A stretch of 52,632 nucleotides of DNA from Stagonosporopsis chrysanthemi (GCA_022560025.1 JAFISE010000196.1:1-52632), one strand, 5' to 3'. Positions 19,450 to 32,285 are shown, counted from the stretch's first letter. Numbers and translations are program-made. The notes: generated by a model not told the origin, from the sequence alone.

Positions 19450-22400
19450 ATGCGGTGGTCATGGACAAGAAGGCGCTCTTCTTTCCGTGGTAGGTGCCTA
19501 GTGCGATACGGCGGCGATGTGAGACGACAATTGCTGACAGCGCTGCCCAGCGGCCTCATTCTAGCAGGCAGCTACCTGTCCACCGCGACGCCCATAGAGC
19601 ACTCGTTCGCCCTCGACAAGCCACTTCATACCATATGCGTTGTGTTGCTACTTACCGGTCTCCTCGTTGTCGCAGTGGAAGCCTGGCCCGGCCGACCGCA
19701 CCAGCCACAGCTGCCTGCGCAATATGTCGCGATACCACTTAGTGATGGCCACAGCAGACCAGATGCCGAACAGCGTTGGAACGAGGCAGGGCTTGTTGGT
19801 CGCAGGAAGCCGTCGAGCGTCAAGGCCGTTGGTGCGCTGCTCGCCGTGCTGCTGTTTGCAATTTGTGGTCGCATTGGCGTCTTCTACTGCGTTATGAAGG
19901 ACGTCGAGTGCAGCGGCCCTTCAGCTGTGGTGGGTACCGCAAGGTCCCGAAAACATGCAGTGTACTGACTCTGGAACAGACGTTCCTCCCTGTCGTTCTC
20001 GCTCTCTACCACAGCATCCGCCGCCCCTCCCAACCGCGGTACCCCGCCTGGAGCGCTGACGCACGCCCAAAGACGCTGTTCGAACGCGTCCTGACATTCA
20101 CATATGGCGGCTCGACCCGCTATGTCGTTCCTTCCGTTCTGCTGTCCATCAGCAGCTTTCTCGTCTTGGTCAAGACCAGCGCGCTGCGATCAACGTACAT
20201 CTGCCCCGTCTCGAACTCGTCAGCTACCTTCGTTCCTACTCTGCAGTTCGTGGGATTTGTACTGGACGCTGCTATCGTTCAACTACTATACCGTTTTGTC
20301 GACGATGGTATCTCTCCAATCGACGATTGGTCTATTAGGCTCGAGGACGGCACATCTAACAACACTTTAGTTGGTTTGACTTTTATTGTACGTGGCACTC
20401 CTGTTGTCCCGTTCTGACTGCTGATGCGCCCAGGCTTCTTCATTAGTTCTTGTTATTACTGGCATCGTTGTATACCCTGCTATGCCCGAGCATCGCGAGT
20501 GGATGCTTTCGTTGCCGCATGAGTACCTCCTTGGTTTGTTGCGTTTATCGTTGATGATACCCTTTATGACATTTTGCTTTTTGGAATCAGTAAGTCTCGT
20601 CACGCCCAAATCCCATACCTGAGGCTGACCCAGCAGGCACGGCTATACGGCGTTATGAGCGCGGTGCTCACTGTTGCATTTGCATCTGCATACATTGGCG
20701 TTCTACGAGCATTAGGGACCGGCGCGTCCCATGCATTCCCACCGAAGTCCACAATTAGCCTTGTGCTTTGCTTGACTTTGCTAACCATTGCTCTTATCCT
20801 GCATCTGGTCACAGACACCAACATTGAGTCTCGAATACGTTCCACCGTGCCAGTCCGGCTGGGCAGGAAGCAGTCGGCAACATTGGTTCTCGTGCTCATC
20901 GGTTTCTCAATCGGCGTTATTGTCTATCGTCGACAAGAACCCATTCTCGAACATCCTATTTCAGTACTTGTCCAGCAAGCCAACACTCAGCACGAACAGT
21001 GGGCATCGCAAGCCTATCGCAGTCAGTCACTTGCGCAGGCCGTCGTAAACTATCAGCAGCGCTACAAACGAGACCCACCACCGTACTTCGATAAGTGGTA
21101 CCAGTTTGCTGTCGCACGGAACTCCATCGTGATTGACGACTATGACAGCATTGAAGAGGACCTCACTCTATACTCTTCTTACACCCCAGATGATTTACGG
21201 TTGCGCACAGCTACTGTGTTGGCCACGCATCGGGGAGTGGGTGGCGTACGCATTCGTGATGGATCGGCAGATCCAATAGGCAATGTGCCTCAGGAAACTC
21301 AATGGGTCATTGACGGCGCGACCAGCCTGATCAAGCAATTTGCTGAATTTCTTCCCGACATGGATCTTGCTTTCAACCTGGATAGCGAGCCGCGCGTTGC
21401 AGTACCTTTCGACCGCCTACAAAACGCCCTCAGCAATCCGCAACGGTACCCTGTACCCGATCCCTCTCGTATACGACTCGATTTTACCGTTGACCGTGCA
21501 GATCGATGGCCCAACATCGACAACATACGGAACGATCCTAACTTCTTCGAGAATGCCAGTCACAAGTCCTCTTTTCAGACGTACGGATCTGTGGCCTGTC
21601 CTCCCGAATCTCGCGCGCGCAAAGAGCGCCACTGGAGCACCAAGACCTTCTGTCACACATGTAGCATACCACACTCCATTGGTGCTTTCGTGTCAAATTG
21701 GAGCATGGCCGCTGATCCGTGCCACCAACCCGACATTGCAAATCTTCATGGCTTCTATCTCAGCCCAGCCAATCTCGCTGGCACTCACGGCATCGTACCA
21801 ATCTTTAGTCAGGGTCGTACAGCGGGTTTCGTCGATATTCGATACCCCTCCCCATGGAACTATCTAGGGAAGTCAAAGTATGATTTCGACGAAAAGTACC
21901 CAGATCCGCCTTTCCAACAGAAGGAAGATACGCTCTACTGGCGAGGTCCTACAGATGAAGGCATCAGCAACACGGGCACCTGGAAGGGGATGCTCCGCCA
22001 ACGACTCGTGCACTACTTGAATTTCAACACGACCGCAAGGCTGCCTATGTTCCTCCCCAAAGGGGATCATACCGATAGGCTGGAGTACATCATGAAGCGC
22101 AGGTCTGATGTCAAGAACATGCTGGAGACGAAAATTGACGCCCAGTTCACCGAATTGAAGCTTTGCGCCGGCCGAGACTGTACCGACCAATCTCATGAAT
22201 TTAAATCTGCCGATGACATTGATCTGAGGCAGCACTGGCGCTATAAGTATCTCTTCGACGCTACTGGCGTCGGCTTCTCTAGCCACTTTCTTCCGTTCTT
22301 GCAATCCAACTCCGTCGTTCTCAGATCCAGCATCTTCCGCGAATGGTACGATGACCGCCTCGTCGCGTGGAAGCACTTCGTACCCGTGGACCTACGGCTC

Positions 22401-22646
22401 CACGACCTCTTCTCCATTCTCGCATATTTCGGTGGGTACGGCATCGAGGAGCGAAATAAGAGGATGATGGAAGGGAGACTAAAGGAAGCCGAGGCAGTCG
22501 CCCGGCAAGGCAAGGTCTGGACAGAGAAGGTCCTGCGGAAGGAAGACATGGAAGTCTACATGTTCCGGCTGCTCCTTGAGTGGGGCCGCTTGACTGACGA
22601 TAAGAGGACAGAGATTGGGTTCCGGCTGAGTAGGGGTAGTGGGTGA
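19450..22646 (+). CDS. GT90 (CAP10-like) glycosyltransferase with polytopic N-terminus
   Basis: Four exons (19450-19929, 19980-20387, 20434-20589, 20634-22646) give about 1018 residues. The first 450 or so hold multiple hydrophobic helices (LLTALPSGLILAGSYLS, ICVVLLLTGLLVVAVE, AVGALLAVLLFAICGR and more). The rest is a lumenal glycosyltransferase family 90 domain related to Cryptococcus Cap10 and to protein O-glucosyltransferases: DMDLAFNLDSEPRV, LYWRGPTDEGISNTG (near residue 784), and YKYLFDATGVGFSSHF with FREWYDDRLVAWKHFVPVDL (near 883-930). Family members transfer xylose or glucose from UDP-sugars; the acceptor here is unknown. A role in cell-wall or secreted glycan synthesis in the Golgi is inferred. 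The start is uncertain: 19324 is an alternative, and the first 30 residues are Arg-rich and not obviously conserved. Confidence 0.85.
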
Positions 22647-23500
22647 CATAGATGAGCGAGATCGCGTCTTTGGCATAGCATTGCGTGGCGCAGCTGAGAA
22701 TCGAAGCATTATCTCTCTCTTCATACGACCGATCTTACAACGGCATTGAGACGTCCTGTGTTCCATGGACTGGACAACGCAGCAGAGGACGCAAACCATA
22801 CAGGTAAAGACAGTGCCCTTGTTCGTACATGGTCCGGATTCAACGCCATTTCCTACCCGCCTTGCCACGGCACCGCTTTGAGCGTCTTGACTCTTAGCTG
22901 TACAGGGGGGGTTACGAGACTGCCATGTTGAAGGATACCTAGACACGTAGAGGGAAGCATACGAAGGACAAACTGACTCTTGCGAAGACAACGCAGCCGG
23001 TGGCAAAATCTACAAGGGAACGGCATGGCAACTGGAGTGCGATAGTGCAATGAGACAGGGATTCGCACTCGGTGAGCGACATCAACCATGGATCCATGTA
23101 GCCGATCTCGACCATTTGATGAACAGAGCGACTATCGACGTCATCTTGTACCGTGGCTGTGGTGGCCTCTCGCGTAGCCCGTCATGAGCAATATCGGATC
23201 GCACGCGGTACAGCGGGCCGGCTACAGTATCTCACATCTCACGCGCCAAGCAATATTCGAGGTAGGCGAAGGCAGTACATTGTAGATCAGATGCTTTGTA
23301 TGTGAAGACCTGCCTTGCGGCTCTATTCTCTAACACAATGCATAGTGAGTACATAACAATACATGTCTATCGTTGTGCCGAAGCACGGGGTATCAATGGA
23401 ACATAACATAAGAAACGCAACTACATGGGGCAAATGAGGGCGACATAGGAAAAGGTCTATATGCTCGCTGGTATGCTGGAATAGCAAGGTCGTGACGTCG
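22647..23500. other. Convergent intergenic region, GT90 / C2H2
   Basis: About 850 bp between two 3' ends. It contains only short chance ORFs. No repeat, terminator hairpin or RNA gene that I can support. Confidence 0.35.
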
Positions 23501-25470
23501 CTAGTTGTGGGTCGTGAACAAATGCAGCTGATCTTGCATTTGGGCGGGGTTGCGGAAATGTTGGGGTTGCGGGTGTACTATTGTTTGTTGATGATGGTGG
23601 TGCTGGTGCTGGTGCTGGTGCGCATGCTGCTGGTCTGTGTGCTGCTGGAAGTGCTGCTGTGGGTGGACCTGTGGTTGAGCCTGGATATTTGCGTGCAGGG
23701 TACGCATACCCAGCGCCGCAACAGGGTTCTGGATACCAAAGTCGGCTGTCATATCACTTGAGTTCGGCTCCACGTGGGATGTTGGCCGAGAGCTGTTCCT
23801 CGATGTGCTCAACCTGTTGCCGATCTTGTGCAGAGGTTTAGCAATCATCTGCCCAAGTGACGGCCTGTCGTAATACTGTGACTCTTCGAACTGAGGTGCA
23901 GCATCGAAGTAGTTTGGATAGTACCACCCGAGTGGATTTGGTGAGGTCTTAGACTGATCCACGTAGTTGTTTGCTTGCTGCGGCATTTGCTGTCCACCAT
24001 CGGCGACTGGAGTGTGAATTTGAGGTGCGTTCATATTGAGATGCATGTCCGGTATGGGAGGCTGTGCAACGTCCAGAAAATCGCCAGGATCTATGTCCAT
24101 GTAGCTGATACGACGCTCACTGGTGTCGATAGGAGAGCTGGATTCACCGAAAGGTGATGATTCGCAGTGAAAATTAGGCGTGTGACTCGTGACACTGAGT
24201 AGTGCGGCGTTAAGACTAGCCAGTCTCGTGCGTGAGAGCTGAACATTCGAATGACCGATCAAGACCTGCATGCGCTGCTCGCGTGTCAACTTGTCCACGT
24301 TTGGCACAGAGTCCCTGCTGGGAGTGATGAAACCGGCGGGCACCTGCTGATGGACAGGGTCTAACACGATGTCAGAGCGGAGGCTCAGTGCTGTGATGAG
24401 CAATTCCTCCCGGCTTGGTCGAAGATCACAGCATTGCAGCTTCTGCCGCAGGGCTCTGGTGTTGTCCGGACGCCAGCTGATCTGCGCCCGATTTTCCTTC
24501 AATCGCTCATCAAGGCAGCCAATTATCTCCTTCCAGGTCTCGTGTAGCGCTTCTTGTCGAATCAAGTTACGTATGACGTTCGAGTACTTCCACTGCTCGG
24601 ATGTCGCGCCGTTCTTCATGTGTTTGGCAACGTGATCACACCGCTCGTCCCAGCCAATGCTCACTTCTTTACACTTGTCAAAACCACAGCCAAAAACTCT
24701 CCTAGGCAGGAGGGAGATACCAATGTCTGTCAACGACGGTAAGGGTCGACCCGAATGGTAGCGTTGGTGATGCTTGATGAAGTCTTTCTGGCGATCAAAC
24801 ACGCGACTACATCCGATCACAACGCAAGCCCAATCTTCTCCAGTCTCATGCATCCTTGCTTCGTGTTTCTTCCAGTCAGACTTGGCCTTGAACGTCTTGA
24901 GGGACTTCTGTTCGGCACAATACGTGCAGAACATGTATGATTCGCCAGATTGGCCCTGGCTCCTCTCGTCCGGGAATAAGGTCGGCGAGGGAATACTACC
25001 TTCGTCTGTCGGCGTAATGCTTTGCTCAAGCTGGTTATCAAGCGGGCTGCTAATATCAGATGCAGGTGTCAGCATAGCAGGAACGGGCCGTGTGTGGTCC
25101 AAACCAGCTGGATAAGAACGAGGTTCTGCCCTTCTCATCCTGAAGCGTGATGAGGCGGAGGAGGCGATGGAAGGAGTGCTGTTGCTGCTCCCAGTAGAAC
25201 TGGAGAATGTCGATGCGAGCGACAGACGCGAGCGCCATGATGAGCCAGATGATGACGTTGAGCTCGTTGCAGTAGTGTTTGTGGACGCGAACGACGATAT
25301 GGAGTTGCGGCCTCGTGACTGTCAGCTCCGTGGAAAACGATTGAGGTTCGCAACGTACGAGATTCGAGCGTCTGTGCAAACATTCTCTGGATCATCTGCG
25401 GGGGGTGTCTTGATAACAGAGCCTCGATATGCCGCATGGACTCTTCCGGGATGTCGACTTGGTCTTCCAT
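23501..25470 (-). CDS. C2H2 zinc-finger protein with His/Gln-rich tail
   Basis: Two exons (25470-25359 and 25311-23501) give 640 residues. A 47-nt intron with a CTGAC branch site joins LESR to RNSISSFAST in frame; skipping it puts the Ser-rich segment out of frame. Two adjacent zinc fingers are visible: Cys166, Cys169, His187, His192, and Cys200, Cys205, His218, His223, the second ending FIKHHQRYHSGRPLP. Before them is a Ser/Thr-rich stretch, after them a region with conserved-looking helices (IRNLIRQEALHETWKEIIGC). The C-terminal part, about residues 585-622, is a run of His and Gln. The layout fits a fungal transcription regulator of unknown target. The His-rich tail could bind metal ions, which is speculation. 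Confidence 0.8.
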
Positions 25471-27189
25471 CTTGAGAGAGCTCCGAATGACTAGCAGGTC
25501 CCAGATCTGCGAGCGGTTCCTCTGAACATGCCGGAAAACTCCACTATGCTACCAGCTATGAAATGAGCTTGAATGACGACGTCTGGGAGCGGAGCGTTCT
25601 GCACTCGTTCCACTGAAGGAAGGTGAAGAATGGTATCCAGGTATGGCCGACAAATTTTAGGGGCAAGGAGTGGACAAACGTCTCCCCGAACAGGCATCAG
25701 CTGGCGTTGGCGCGACGAGTTGTTATATCACATCACCAGATTGCAGCGGGGAGCGCGGGTTGGGAATTGTTCTGGAAAAGCCGTAGAAGAAGCTAAAATG
25801 AGGGATTGGTCGCAGAAGCGCTCGAGCCCCGACGGTAGTCTGACCTCATCCCTGTCGTGAACCCAAAGTTGGGGCAAGGCTGAGGTTGCGACAGTACGCC
25901 AAGACGTACAGTTTGATGTGCGCAGGGTGCTGAAGGACCGGGAAAGCGATGAACGACAGGTCCTACAAGCATCAGGTTGAATGGCTCTGGCTGCAGTTGC
26001 CTCCGTGCGCTGCAAGTCGTCGTTCTGGGCGCCGCTGGTTGCGTCTCAGGTGAACACCCTCAGACCTGCCGGGAGACTGGTGCGAAGCGAACGATCGCAC
26101 GGACCTTTGAGATCGTAGAAGTTCACCCTATCATAGCCATACAGCGTACGCTTATGGAGGAAGTTGGCGCGCAGGGCCCTTGTAAGGGGTCATGCAGCCG
26201 GTTCCTGAATGACGCATAGAAGGATCAGCGCGTCGAAGCGTCGAACCCGTTGTGGATAACCTGGAGATGTCGCTGCACCGACTTCGGACCAGGCCCACCG
26301 GTGGACACTAGAGTGCACGACCGATGAAGTCGTCCGCAAGCGCTCCTCATTGCCCGAAGCGTATTCAGCTAGCAGCCGATAGATTGTAGGGTAGCTTGCG
26401 CGTTGACACGAGCGACTGCTCATCGGGGCGCCCTGACCGCGCCGGCTCTCATTGGACACCGAGGCCGCGAGGCCCAGCGCGATATTCGCATGGTTGCACG
26501 CATGGTTGCACGGTAATCCCGAGCACTGATCGTATTGATCGTTGCCCGCTGTGCCCACTTAGATGCGCCACGGATCAACATGAGACGATGTGTAAGGAGC
26601 TTCGTCCCAAGAGAGGAAGGAGGATAAGACAATGGTTTCCGCACATTAAAGGAAATTGCTAGACACAGAGTATCGGGTTAAGCGTGCTTCGCGTTATCGA
26701 GTATTGTCTGTCGTGTCTTCCTCATGGCCAGCAAATTGACTGGGATCAGGACGCGACCGGGTGCGTTCTGTTGTTTGCGCACATAGCTTACGGCTGAACA
26801 GGTAAGAAGGCTCTGGGCAATGAGGCGTGGTAAGGAGGCAGAAAGCTCCAGCGACCATGGATATCGAATAGGAGGTGTACCGTGCATACGATGAGCGTCT
26901 GGCAGCGTACGATGCGCATTTGAGTGTCGTGATGATCGAAAGCGAAATTCTTGACGACGCGGTTTTTTCTAGGAAGCTGCCACGCCTTGACCTCTCTCGT
27001 CAAAATCACACAACACGTGGCTTAATTAGAGTGGCGAGGGTCCTATACAGGCATTCGCCAGGTTATTAGATATATGGCAATCTTACTTCTAAGAAGTATC
27101 GGGGTATCTATAAAAAGGATAAGGTATAATCTCCAAAAGGGAAGAAGATGGAAGAGAACAAGAGAAGAAGGGACGCTCCGTTATCAGCC
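25471..27189. other. 1.7-kb gap, C2H2 promoter and MFS 3' side
   Basis: It holds the promoter of the C2H2 gene (right of 25470) and the downstream region of the MFS gene. A direct repeat of about 12 bp (GCATGGTTGCAC type) occurs at 26490-26512. Around 27060-27160 the sequence is noticeably A/T-rich. Small open frames occur on both strands, including 68 codons at 25697-25491 just upstream of the C2H2 start, but none is convincing. Confidence 0.35.
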
Positions 27190-29445
27190 TTACTTGACAG
27201 AGTATGCGGTGAGCAAGATTTTGTCCATGCTGAATTTGCGGATGACCAAGCTAGCGATGAACGCACTCGCTGATATGGCTGTCATGAAGATGAACACAGC
27301 ATGGAAGCCATGCATATAGGACTCAAGAATAGCAGTCTTCTCGATTCCCTCTGCCATGGCTCGGAGCTTGAAGACAAACTGCTCAGAGTCGTGGGCGATC
27401 TGGGTGGGGAGACCAAGCGCTGTCAACTTGCTTGACATGGCATTCTGAAAGACAGTGCCCGACAGCTTGCGAATATTAGTCTCAACCCTGGAGCGCTCGA
27501 GAGATACACTTACTGCGACACCGATAGGCATACCGAGGCTGCGAAAGAATCCGTACATGCTTGCAGCCATAGCACAATCCTCCACCTTGGAGATAGCCTG
27601 GATACCTACGTTGACACTTGTCAAGACCATACCCGAGCCGATACCGAAAACAGCGAGCGCTACGGCAATGACTACCAACCTGGTATTGACATCGACTACA
27701 ATAAAGAGACCGCAGGCCGTAGTTGTGATTGCCCAGCCAAGCCAGATAGCCCATCGGAATCGTCCTAGTCGAGCAGTCAAGGCGGCGACGACAATAGAAC
27801 CAGGGATGAGGAAGCAGACAGCAGGAAACAAGTCGATGCCTGCGCGTGTTGGTGACTGGCCACGAACTGACATGAAGAAAAAGGGAATGTAGTAAAGTGC
27901 AGTGAAGAGCTAGCACGTGTTAGCCTGAGCTTGCTAAAACATCGTTTAAACTTACGACGAGGCCGTTGGCCATCGCGCAATAGAATGCGGATATGGCCGA
28001 CCAATTGTAGAAGATTGACATAGGAAGGAGGCTGTGAGGCTTCATGTACACTTGCCAGCCGAGAAAGGCAGCTATGCCTGCAAGACCTGAAATCATGGCC
28101 GCAAGTGTGGCAGCAGAGGCCCAGGGATGTTGCACGCCGCCAAAAGAGAGGCCGACAAGGAAGCTAGTGAAGCTGCCGATGAAGAGAAGGGCACCGATCC
28201 AGTCAGTCTGCTTGAGCTTTTGCGCGATAGTCAGTTGTGTTGTGGCATTCATGCGAACGAACCATGCAGCAATGACGAAACCAACACCACAGAATGGGTA
28301 GTTGATATGGAAGCACCTGAAGAGTCATGTCAACGAGGTTCGACGTACGAGTCGGAAAGTACTCACCAACGCCACGAGGCGTTCTCAACTAGGGCTCCAC
28401 CCACTACAGGGCCTACTATGCTCCCAATCGACCACGATCCGAGTACCATGGCGAAGTATTTTGGGCGCTGCCTCAGGGGCACAATATCGCAGAAGATTAC
28501 CTGAGTAATTGTGATTATGCCACCGCCGCCGATGCCCTGGATGGATCGTCCAGTAAGCAGCACCGTGAAGTCGCGAGCAACTGAGCAGAGTATGGTACCA
28601 ACAGTGAACTGTGCATGTTAGTCGGGCTGTATGGCGAGTTTGAAGAACACATACAAAGGTCAAAGACAGTAAAAGCATCTGCTGACGACCGAAATTCGAA
28701 GATATCGAAGCAACAACCGGTTGGAAGATGGCCGAAGTCAGGAGACTTGAAGCTGTTAGCCTACGCCCGCAAGGTGTGAAGAAGCACTTACTACGAGGTA
28801 CCTGCCCAGAACGCTTCCGCTGATGTCCCATCGAGAGAGTGTGCTATCTCCTGTTCACTGTCAGCGACCGAAGCTCCCAGACCTTGTGTGGTGCCTACGG
28901 GTAGCACAGTGACGAGCACAGTCGCATCCAGTGCAACCATCAATGAGATGAAACTCAAGCTGATCATGACCAGCAATTCATTCCTTGACGGTCTCCACTC
29001 TGAATGCGTCACAGCCTCAGCTTTGGCCTCAACATCGAGGTCCATACTTGATTCAAAAGATAAGTAAGACGATACTGGTCGCTTGTGGTGAGGGGTCGCT
29101 GGTGACGTTGCAGGTAATTGTAAAGGCTGGCCGGGGTGTGTTGATAGAGCTTCATCAGCAGAGGGTGTTGCAGGCCTTTCTACCGAGTATAGAGGGCCAT
29201 TCTCAACTGTCAATATCGGTCAGACGAACAAAGCAACACCATTGCATGGAGGCATGCATACCACTTCTGCCGTCGACCGATGAGACCGCTTCTGACGGAA
29301 GAGTACATGATTCTTCCGTTACGATAGGGTCAGACTTCTCCCTCTCGCTCCACGTGTAGCTGTTATCGACCTTGGCTGTTCGAGGCCCAACGGCCTGCCG
29401 CGTTCTTAGAGGCTGGATGGAAGAATTGATGTACGCTGACGCCAT
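27190..29445 (-). CDS. MFS multidrug-type transporter (14-helix DHA family)
   Basis: Seven exons (29445-29262, 29206-28899, 28850-28792, 28745-28655, 28608-28367, 28316-27956, 27909-27190) join in frame to 654 residues. A hydrophilic N-terminus of about 130 residues precedes the first helix (LLVMISLSFISLMVALDA). Family motifs are LLTGRSIQGIGGGGIITITQ and the antiporter motif C, GSWSIGSIVGPVVGGAL, typical of drug:H+ antiporters. EAFWAGTSYLLTSAIFQPV across two splice joins supports the model. The usual role is export of toxic compounds or of fungal metabolites from the plasma membrane. The exon at 28850-28792 is only 59 nt. The gene lies next to a C2H2 factor and a DUF829 protein, but no biosynthetic enzyme is in reach. 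Confidence 0.9.
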
Positions 29446-30770
29446 GATGTTGTTGGGGGCCAAATGTCTATGGCAGTAGCAAGGCGATCACTGCTACTCA
29501 ACAGCCTGATGGAATCTGAGGGTTTCTTGGTACGGTGCACAGCATGTCTTAGACGGAGTCGATGCATCATATATGTCAGCCATTGTGCCACGGAATTAGA
29601 TACATCGAGTATCTTGCGGAAACGCCGCTCCTCCTGTGGACTGCTCGCACAGCGATTGAGGCTATCAAGCACACATCAGCCTCGCTCTAGACAATCTGCA
29701 GAGCCTCACTAGCACGTATGTGTGGCTTGCACAGGCTGAGCTGCAACGGATTGCCCGAAGCGGACAGTGTGCACATGGCGGCGTTTGACACACATCGCGA
29801 ATCTAGCAGCCTGCACCAATCGATTGCCAACATGCATAAGTTCGCTGCAAGTGAAGGAATTATTTGACAGCTGACGTGGTGAAGACTGAGGCTTGGATCC
29901 GGTACCAAGAGTAAGCTGCTGTCAGCTTAGCCCAACGCGAATCAGAGCATGGCACTGTCCCTGGTCAGGAAACGTCGACCCACACATCTCGGCAATTGGT
30001 TGGCGCTTGTCGTGCTTTCAGCTCCCAAAATATCCCACCATCTGCATATCTCCCGCTTTCAGCTGCACCAACTCCACGTGTAGACGATGGTTGTCAACGA
30101 ACAGACAGCGGAATTGTCTGTGCGCAAGCCTCGTCCTGCATGGCGACCCGAGCACCAAGTAACACACGATAGCACCGTCGCGTAGTGGTTGTAGCCGCAC
30201 GCTATACCTGTTCCGCAGCTCGGAGTCGCCGCATCGAGGACACTCCGTGATAGTTGCGGCTCTTCTGCATCAGACGAAGGTTTCTTTTCCTCTCGATCGA
30301 GGTGGCCTTCACAAGAGTGGGTGTGAGCAAGCGACATGTCGGAGAACCACTTTGCCCACTCGGGCAACAACACGTACAGTCTAGTACGATCTCAGGAGGT
30401 CTACGAACGCCTCAGACGACTATAACCACACTACAGAGACATCAATATGTTCGAGGCTGTTTGTCTATTGTCGGTGTATCCGCGAAATTACATGGCGATG
30501 CTAAGGTTCAGCTCACCATTCCTAAGATTCGCGAGCCCTCCAATGCACACTTGGCTACGTGGAAGTGTCTGGATGTGGTGAGTTGCAATGCAGGTAAACA
30601 TTGGATCTACATAAGCACAAGGCTCGGTATCCTGTGGGAAGTTCTAAGTACAGCATCAACAGATCTGACGGCACATTCATTTCTTTGTGCGGTATTGCAG
30701 GCTTCAGTTGATTTCAAGTACACTTTTTTCTTTACCTTGATTCTTGTCTCATCTTCAGCAGCCTGTCACA
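29446..30770. promoter_or_regulatory. 1.3-kb divergent promoter region, MFS / DUF829
   Basis: It separates two divergent starts, so both promoters should lie here. The last 100 bases before 30771 are pyrimidine-rich. The frames seen on both strands (for example 30254-30796) lack recognisable content. Confidence 0.4.
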
Positions 30771-31880
30771 ATGCCGCACAGAAAGACAGCTCATGATGCG
30801 ATTCCCGGCTTCGAACTCATCGCACCATCAATATGGGACCGCATACCCTCAACACCTTCAACACCTCTAGAAGACGTATCAGTTCCATCCCTTATCCTTC
30901 TCCTAACATGGACCGGCGCCCACGGCCGTCACATCTCCAAGTACACACGAGAATACGCCACCATGTTCCCTTCCTCACACATCATGGTCATCACCACATC
31001 TTCAGCAGATCTTGTATTCCGAAGTTCAAAGCGGAAGCAACACCGCCTTCAGCCCGCCGTCAACTACATTTCCAACCTCCAGCACATCCCCTGTCGCAAC
31101 ACTGGCGGCATACTCATGCACGCCTTCTCAGAAGGCGGCAGCAACAAAGCCTGCGAGCTGGCCACCGCCTACCAGCGTACCACCGGCACCCGCCTCCCGA
31201 TCTCAGCCTTATACCTCGACAGCACACCCGGCCACCCCCGGTATCTGCGCCTCTGCTCCGCGCTCGCCAAATCCTTCCCGCCCATCCCCGTGCTCCAGCA
31301 ACTCGCGACCGTCATCGCCGCCACCCTCGTCGGCATAATCTGGCTCCTATACCTGCTGGTCGTCGGCTCCGACAACAACGTCGTCACCCAGACCCGGCGC
31401 CGCCTGCTGGACCCGGCGCTCTTCGACCTCCAGGTCCCGCGCTGCTATCTGTACTCCAAAGCCGACGCACTCATCGCGTGGCAGGACATCTACGAGCACG
31501 CCGGCGAGGCCATGGAGCACAGCGGGCGCGTCACCGAAGTGCTGTTCGAGGCCTCGGACCACGTCGGCCATGCGCGTCAGGAGCCGATCCGCTACTGGGA
31601 CGCGGTCGTGACGGTGTGGCACCAGAGCCAGAGCCAGGGCAAGGGCGAGAAGAGCGCCAGAAGCACCGTCACACTGAGGGCGTCGCAGCTGCCGGAGTTT
31701 TTCTTCGAGGATGGCGTTACCGACGCCGAGGTGAGGATACCGTCGAAAGCGTACATCAAGAAGAGCCGCTGGAGCGACGCGGATTCGCAGCGCACGCTCC
31801 TGCCCAGTCTGCCGCCGACGCCGTGTATCGAGAAGATGGCGGCTGTAGAGGAGCGGTTATGGCGGGACGGCTTCGTTTGA
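30771..31880 (+). CDS. DUF829 (TMEM53/PaxU-like) alpha/beta-hydrolase-fold protein
   Basis: The intron-free 369-residue protein fits the eukaryotic DUF829 family, which includes TMEM53 and PaxU of indole-diterpene clusters. Family hallmarks are the N-terminal strand LILLLTWTGAHGRHISKYT, a nucleophile-elbow-like LMHAFSEGGSN, LPISALYLDSTPG, the acid region CYLYSKADALIAWQDI and the late His in HVGHARQEPIRYW. A hydrophobic segment (VIAATLVGIIWLLYLLVV) in the middle suggests membrane association. Members are predicted hydrolases with no firmly known reaction. The start at 30771 has a good context (CACAATG); the frame is open slightly upstream without an ATG. The C-terminal half is much richer in G+C than the promoter. 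Confidence 0.82.
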   Translation: MPHRKTAHDAIPGFELIAPSIWDRIPSTPSTPLEDVSVPSLILLLTWTGAHGRHISKYTREYATMFPSSHIMVITTSSADLVFRSSKRKQHRLQPAVNYISNLQHIPCRNTGGILMHAFSEGGSNKACELATAYQRTTGTRLPISALYLDSTPGHPRYLRLCSALAKSFPPIPVLQQLATVIAATLVGIIWLLYLLVVGSDNNVVTQTRRRLLDPALFDLQVPRCYLYSKADALIAWQDIYEHAGEAMEHSGRVTEVLFEASDHVGHARQEPIRYWDAVVTVWHQSQSQGKGEKSARSTVTLRASQLPEFFFEDGVTDAEVRIPSKAYIKKSRWSDADSQRTLLPSLPPTPCIEKMAAVEERLWRDGFV

Positions 31881-32105
31881 GGCTCTACACATGTTCTGCC
31901 TCTTTTTACTTGGTTGGAATCCCTCTCCTTTTGCGTGCGTGTGCTCTTACGATACCCGGCCTCCCCCCCCCCTGTTCATAGCCACCTAGTAGATCCATAG
32001 CCTCATACACCGTACAAACCCCAACTGCACTGCATTGCATCAGACGCGATCCTGCCATTTCTCCTCTTTCGTGTCGCAAAGACCCCGTGGTGAGGCACTG
32101 ACAGA

Positions 32106-32121
32106 CCCCCCCCCCCCCCCC
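32106..32121. repeat. C16 homopolymer
   Basis: Sixteen consecutive C on the plus strand; prone to length variation and sequencing error. Confidence 0.85.
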
Positions 32122-32285
32122 TTCTTCCGCTTCTTCCTGACTTCCACAAAGTGAACTGATAGTTCCACACACCCGGCTCCTGTCTCTTGCAGTTCATACT
32201 CTCTCTGCACGCAACACCATGCCCCACAACATCCCCCGAAGCGCGTCCACCACACCGCTTCAGCCGAGGCTGAATCACACAGCTT

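Noticed and set aside
18708..19559. 283-codon open frame on the minus strand
   Set aside because: It overlaps the end of the FucP-like transporter and the start of the GT90 gene on the other strand and contains no recognisable domain.
23501..31880. A complete secondary-metabolite cluster
   Set aside because: No backbone synthase, P450 or other tailoring enzyme is present, and spacing is ordinary.
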